Positions 5,688-6,200 of a stretch of DNA of 6,200 nucleotides are shown here, piece by piece. A program made the position numbers and the translations under genes. The notes under the pieces are model-generated. The model did not search any database, was not told the origin of the DNA, and saw nothing but the letters and a program-made list of their open reading frames with translations. The stretch lies in contig RFMT01000321.1 in NCBI GenBank assembly GCA_009927565.1, positions 1-6,200 on the forward strand. The letters run 5' to 3'. The DNA is from Acidimicrobiia bacterium (GTDB taxonomy: Bacteria; Actinomycetota; Acidimicrobiia; Acidimicrobiales; Ilumatobacteraceae). Positions within the stretch are counted from its first letter, which is position 1, and each line of letters starts with the position of its first letter.

Positions 5688-6200
5688 GAATCGACTCCCC
5701 CAAAGCGACGATCGCGGCGTTGAAAGTCATCGATCGCCATTTGAATATGCTCAACATCACACTTGAGCCATGGAACATTCAAGAAGACAAGTTCACTATA
5801 TGCCAGCTCCCACATCAAAGATTCTGGAACCTGTGTTGGCGAACCCAAGACTAAAACTAAATCAGGCTCACCAGAGGCGGGGGCGAGCAAAGTTGCGGCA
5901 AGTTTGTCTTCATCTATTTCTTGACTAGTGCTCAATTGAGCTACCGCGTTTACAAATCGCTCTTGACCGCTTGCGCACGTGTCGACTACGACTATCAAGC
6001 CATGGTCGCCGATCACTGAAACACGATCTCCCGAGCGCTGCCCGCCAAAAACAGAGATGATCGAATTACAAATCTCCGTACGCTCGGTCGCATTTGCGTG
6101 TCCTGAGTATGGATAGATCGACAGCCACCGAACTCCGACCCCACCGACCGATTTAACAAGTGCTTCTATTTGACGCTTCCACTCAGTTGGGGTGGTTTCG
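5684..6200 (-). CDS. Divergent cis-prenyltransferase (UppS) family protein, start beyond the right edge
   Basis: The frame is open from the TGA at 5684 to the window edge (171 residues visible). An internal GTG at 6016 opens a shorter ORF, but family similarity continues upstream of it, so the true start is off the window. The end matches undecaprenyl diphosphate synthase: PDLVLVLGS, then MWELAYSELVFLNVPW, then DDFQRRDRRFGG, parallel to E. coli DLVIRTGG, LWQIAYAELYFTDVLW and NAFANRERRFGG. Ungapped alignment there puts V, Q and P at E. coli R194, R200 and S202, which bind isopentenyl pyrophosphate; E213 is kept. Further back, YSGHANAT replaces FSSENWNR, so N74 and R77 are lost; ASGQ replaces NYGGR; and about 25 residues after IGD are missing. 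The first motif (Asp26 of E. coli) lies outside. The fold seems kept and the catalysis doubtful. It overlaps recO by four bases. Confidence is high for the family and low for the activity. Confidence 0.8.
   Translation of the reverse strand, partial: ETTPTEWKRQIEALVKSVGGVGVRWLSIYPYSGHANATERTEICNSIISVFGGQRSGDRVSVIGDHGLIVVVDTCASGQERFVNAVAQLSTSQEIDEDKLAATLLAPASGEPDLVLVLGSPTQVPESLMWELAYSELVFLNVPWLKCDVEHIQMAIDDFQRRDRRFGGVDS
5695..5701 (-). promoter_or_regulatory. Shine-Dalgarno of recO
   Basis: GGGGGAG, in the last codons of the upstream gene, lies seven bases before the recO ATG at 5687. Together with the ATGA overlap it supports this start and coupled translation. Confidence 0.75.

Noticed and set aside
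5684..6016. The prenyltransferase-like gene starting at the GTG at 6016 (110 residues)
   Set aside because: The frame stays open to the right edge, and residues upstream of 6016 continue the family match (GVRWLSIYPYS against GIEALTLYAFS), so the start is off the window.
1..6200. CRISPR arrays, tRNA genes, insertion sequences or phage genes
   Set aside because: No spaced direct repeats, cloverleaf-like stretches, transposase motifs or terminal inverted repeats were found while reading both strands; coding genes fill nearly all the window.

Overview
All convincing genes in this 6.2 kb window lie on the minus strand, so transcription runs from the right edge to the left. Packing is dense: the longest gap between genes is 53 bases, and three junctions overlap or are separated by only a few bases. 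No tRNA, rRNA, insertion sequence, CRISPR array or convincing promoter is visible. The layout and the actinobacterial style of several proteins suggest a moderate-GC actinobacterium, possibly related to the Acidimicrobiia; the TrpA GVTG loop region and the GlyRS N-terminus are examples. This placement is made from memory of family sequences and is tentative.

In transcription order: (1) the C-terminal part of a cis-prenyltransferase (UppS) family protein that has lost most recognisable catalytic residues; (2) recO, recombinational repair, overlapping gene 1 by ATGA; (3) glyS, the homodimeric type of glycyl-tRNA synthetase; (4) a 101-residue antibiotic biosynthesis monooxygenase (ABM) fold protein; (5) trpC, starting with TTG three bases after the ABM stop; (6) trpF, overlapping the trpC stop by one base; (7) trpB; (8) the start of trpA, cut by the left edge. 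The four trp genes cover the steps from phosphoribosylanthranilate to tryptophan (PRA isomerase, indoleglycerol-phosphate synthase, both tryptophan synthase subunits). The anthranilate genes trpE, trpG and trpD are not in the window.

The trp enzymes, RecO and GlyRS look intact and ordinary. The points deserving a second look are the degenerate prenyltransferase, which keeps the C-terminal RxG-type end but not the IPP-binding arginines; the ABM gene at the head of the trp cluster; a perfect 20-bp palindrome inside the end of trpF; and an ATGTAG start-stop hexamer before both trpB and glyS, the two internal genes whose starts lack a good Shine-Dalgarno sequence.
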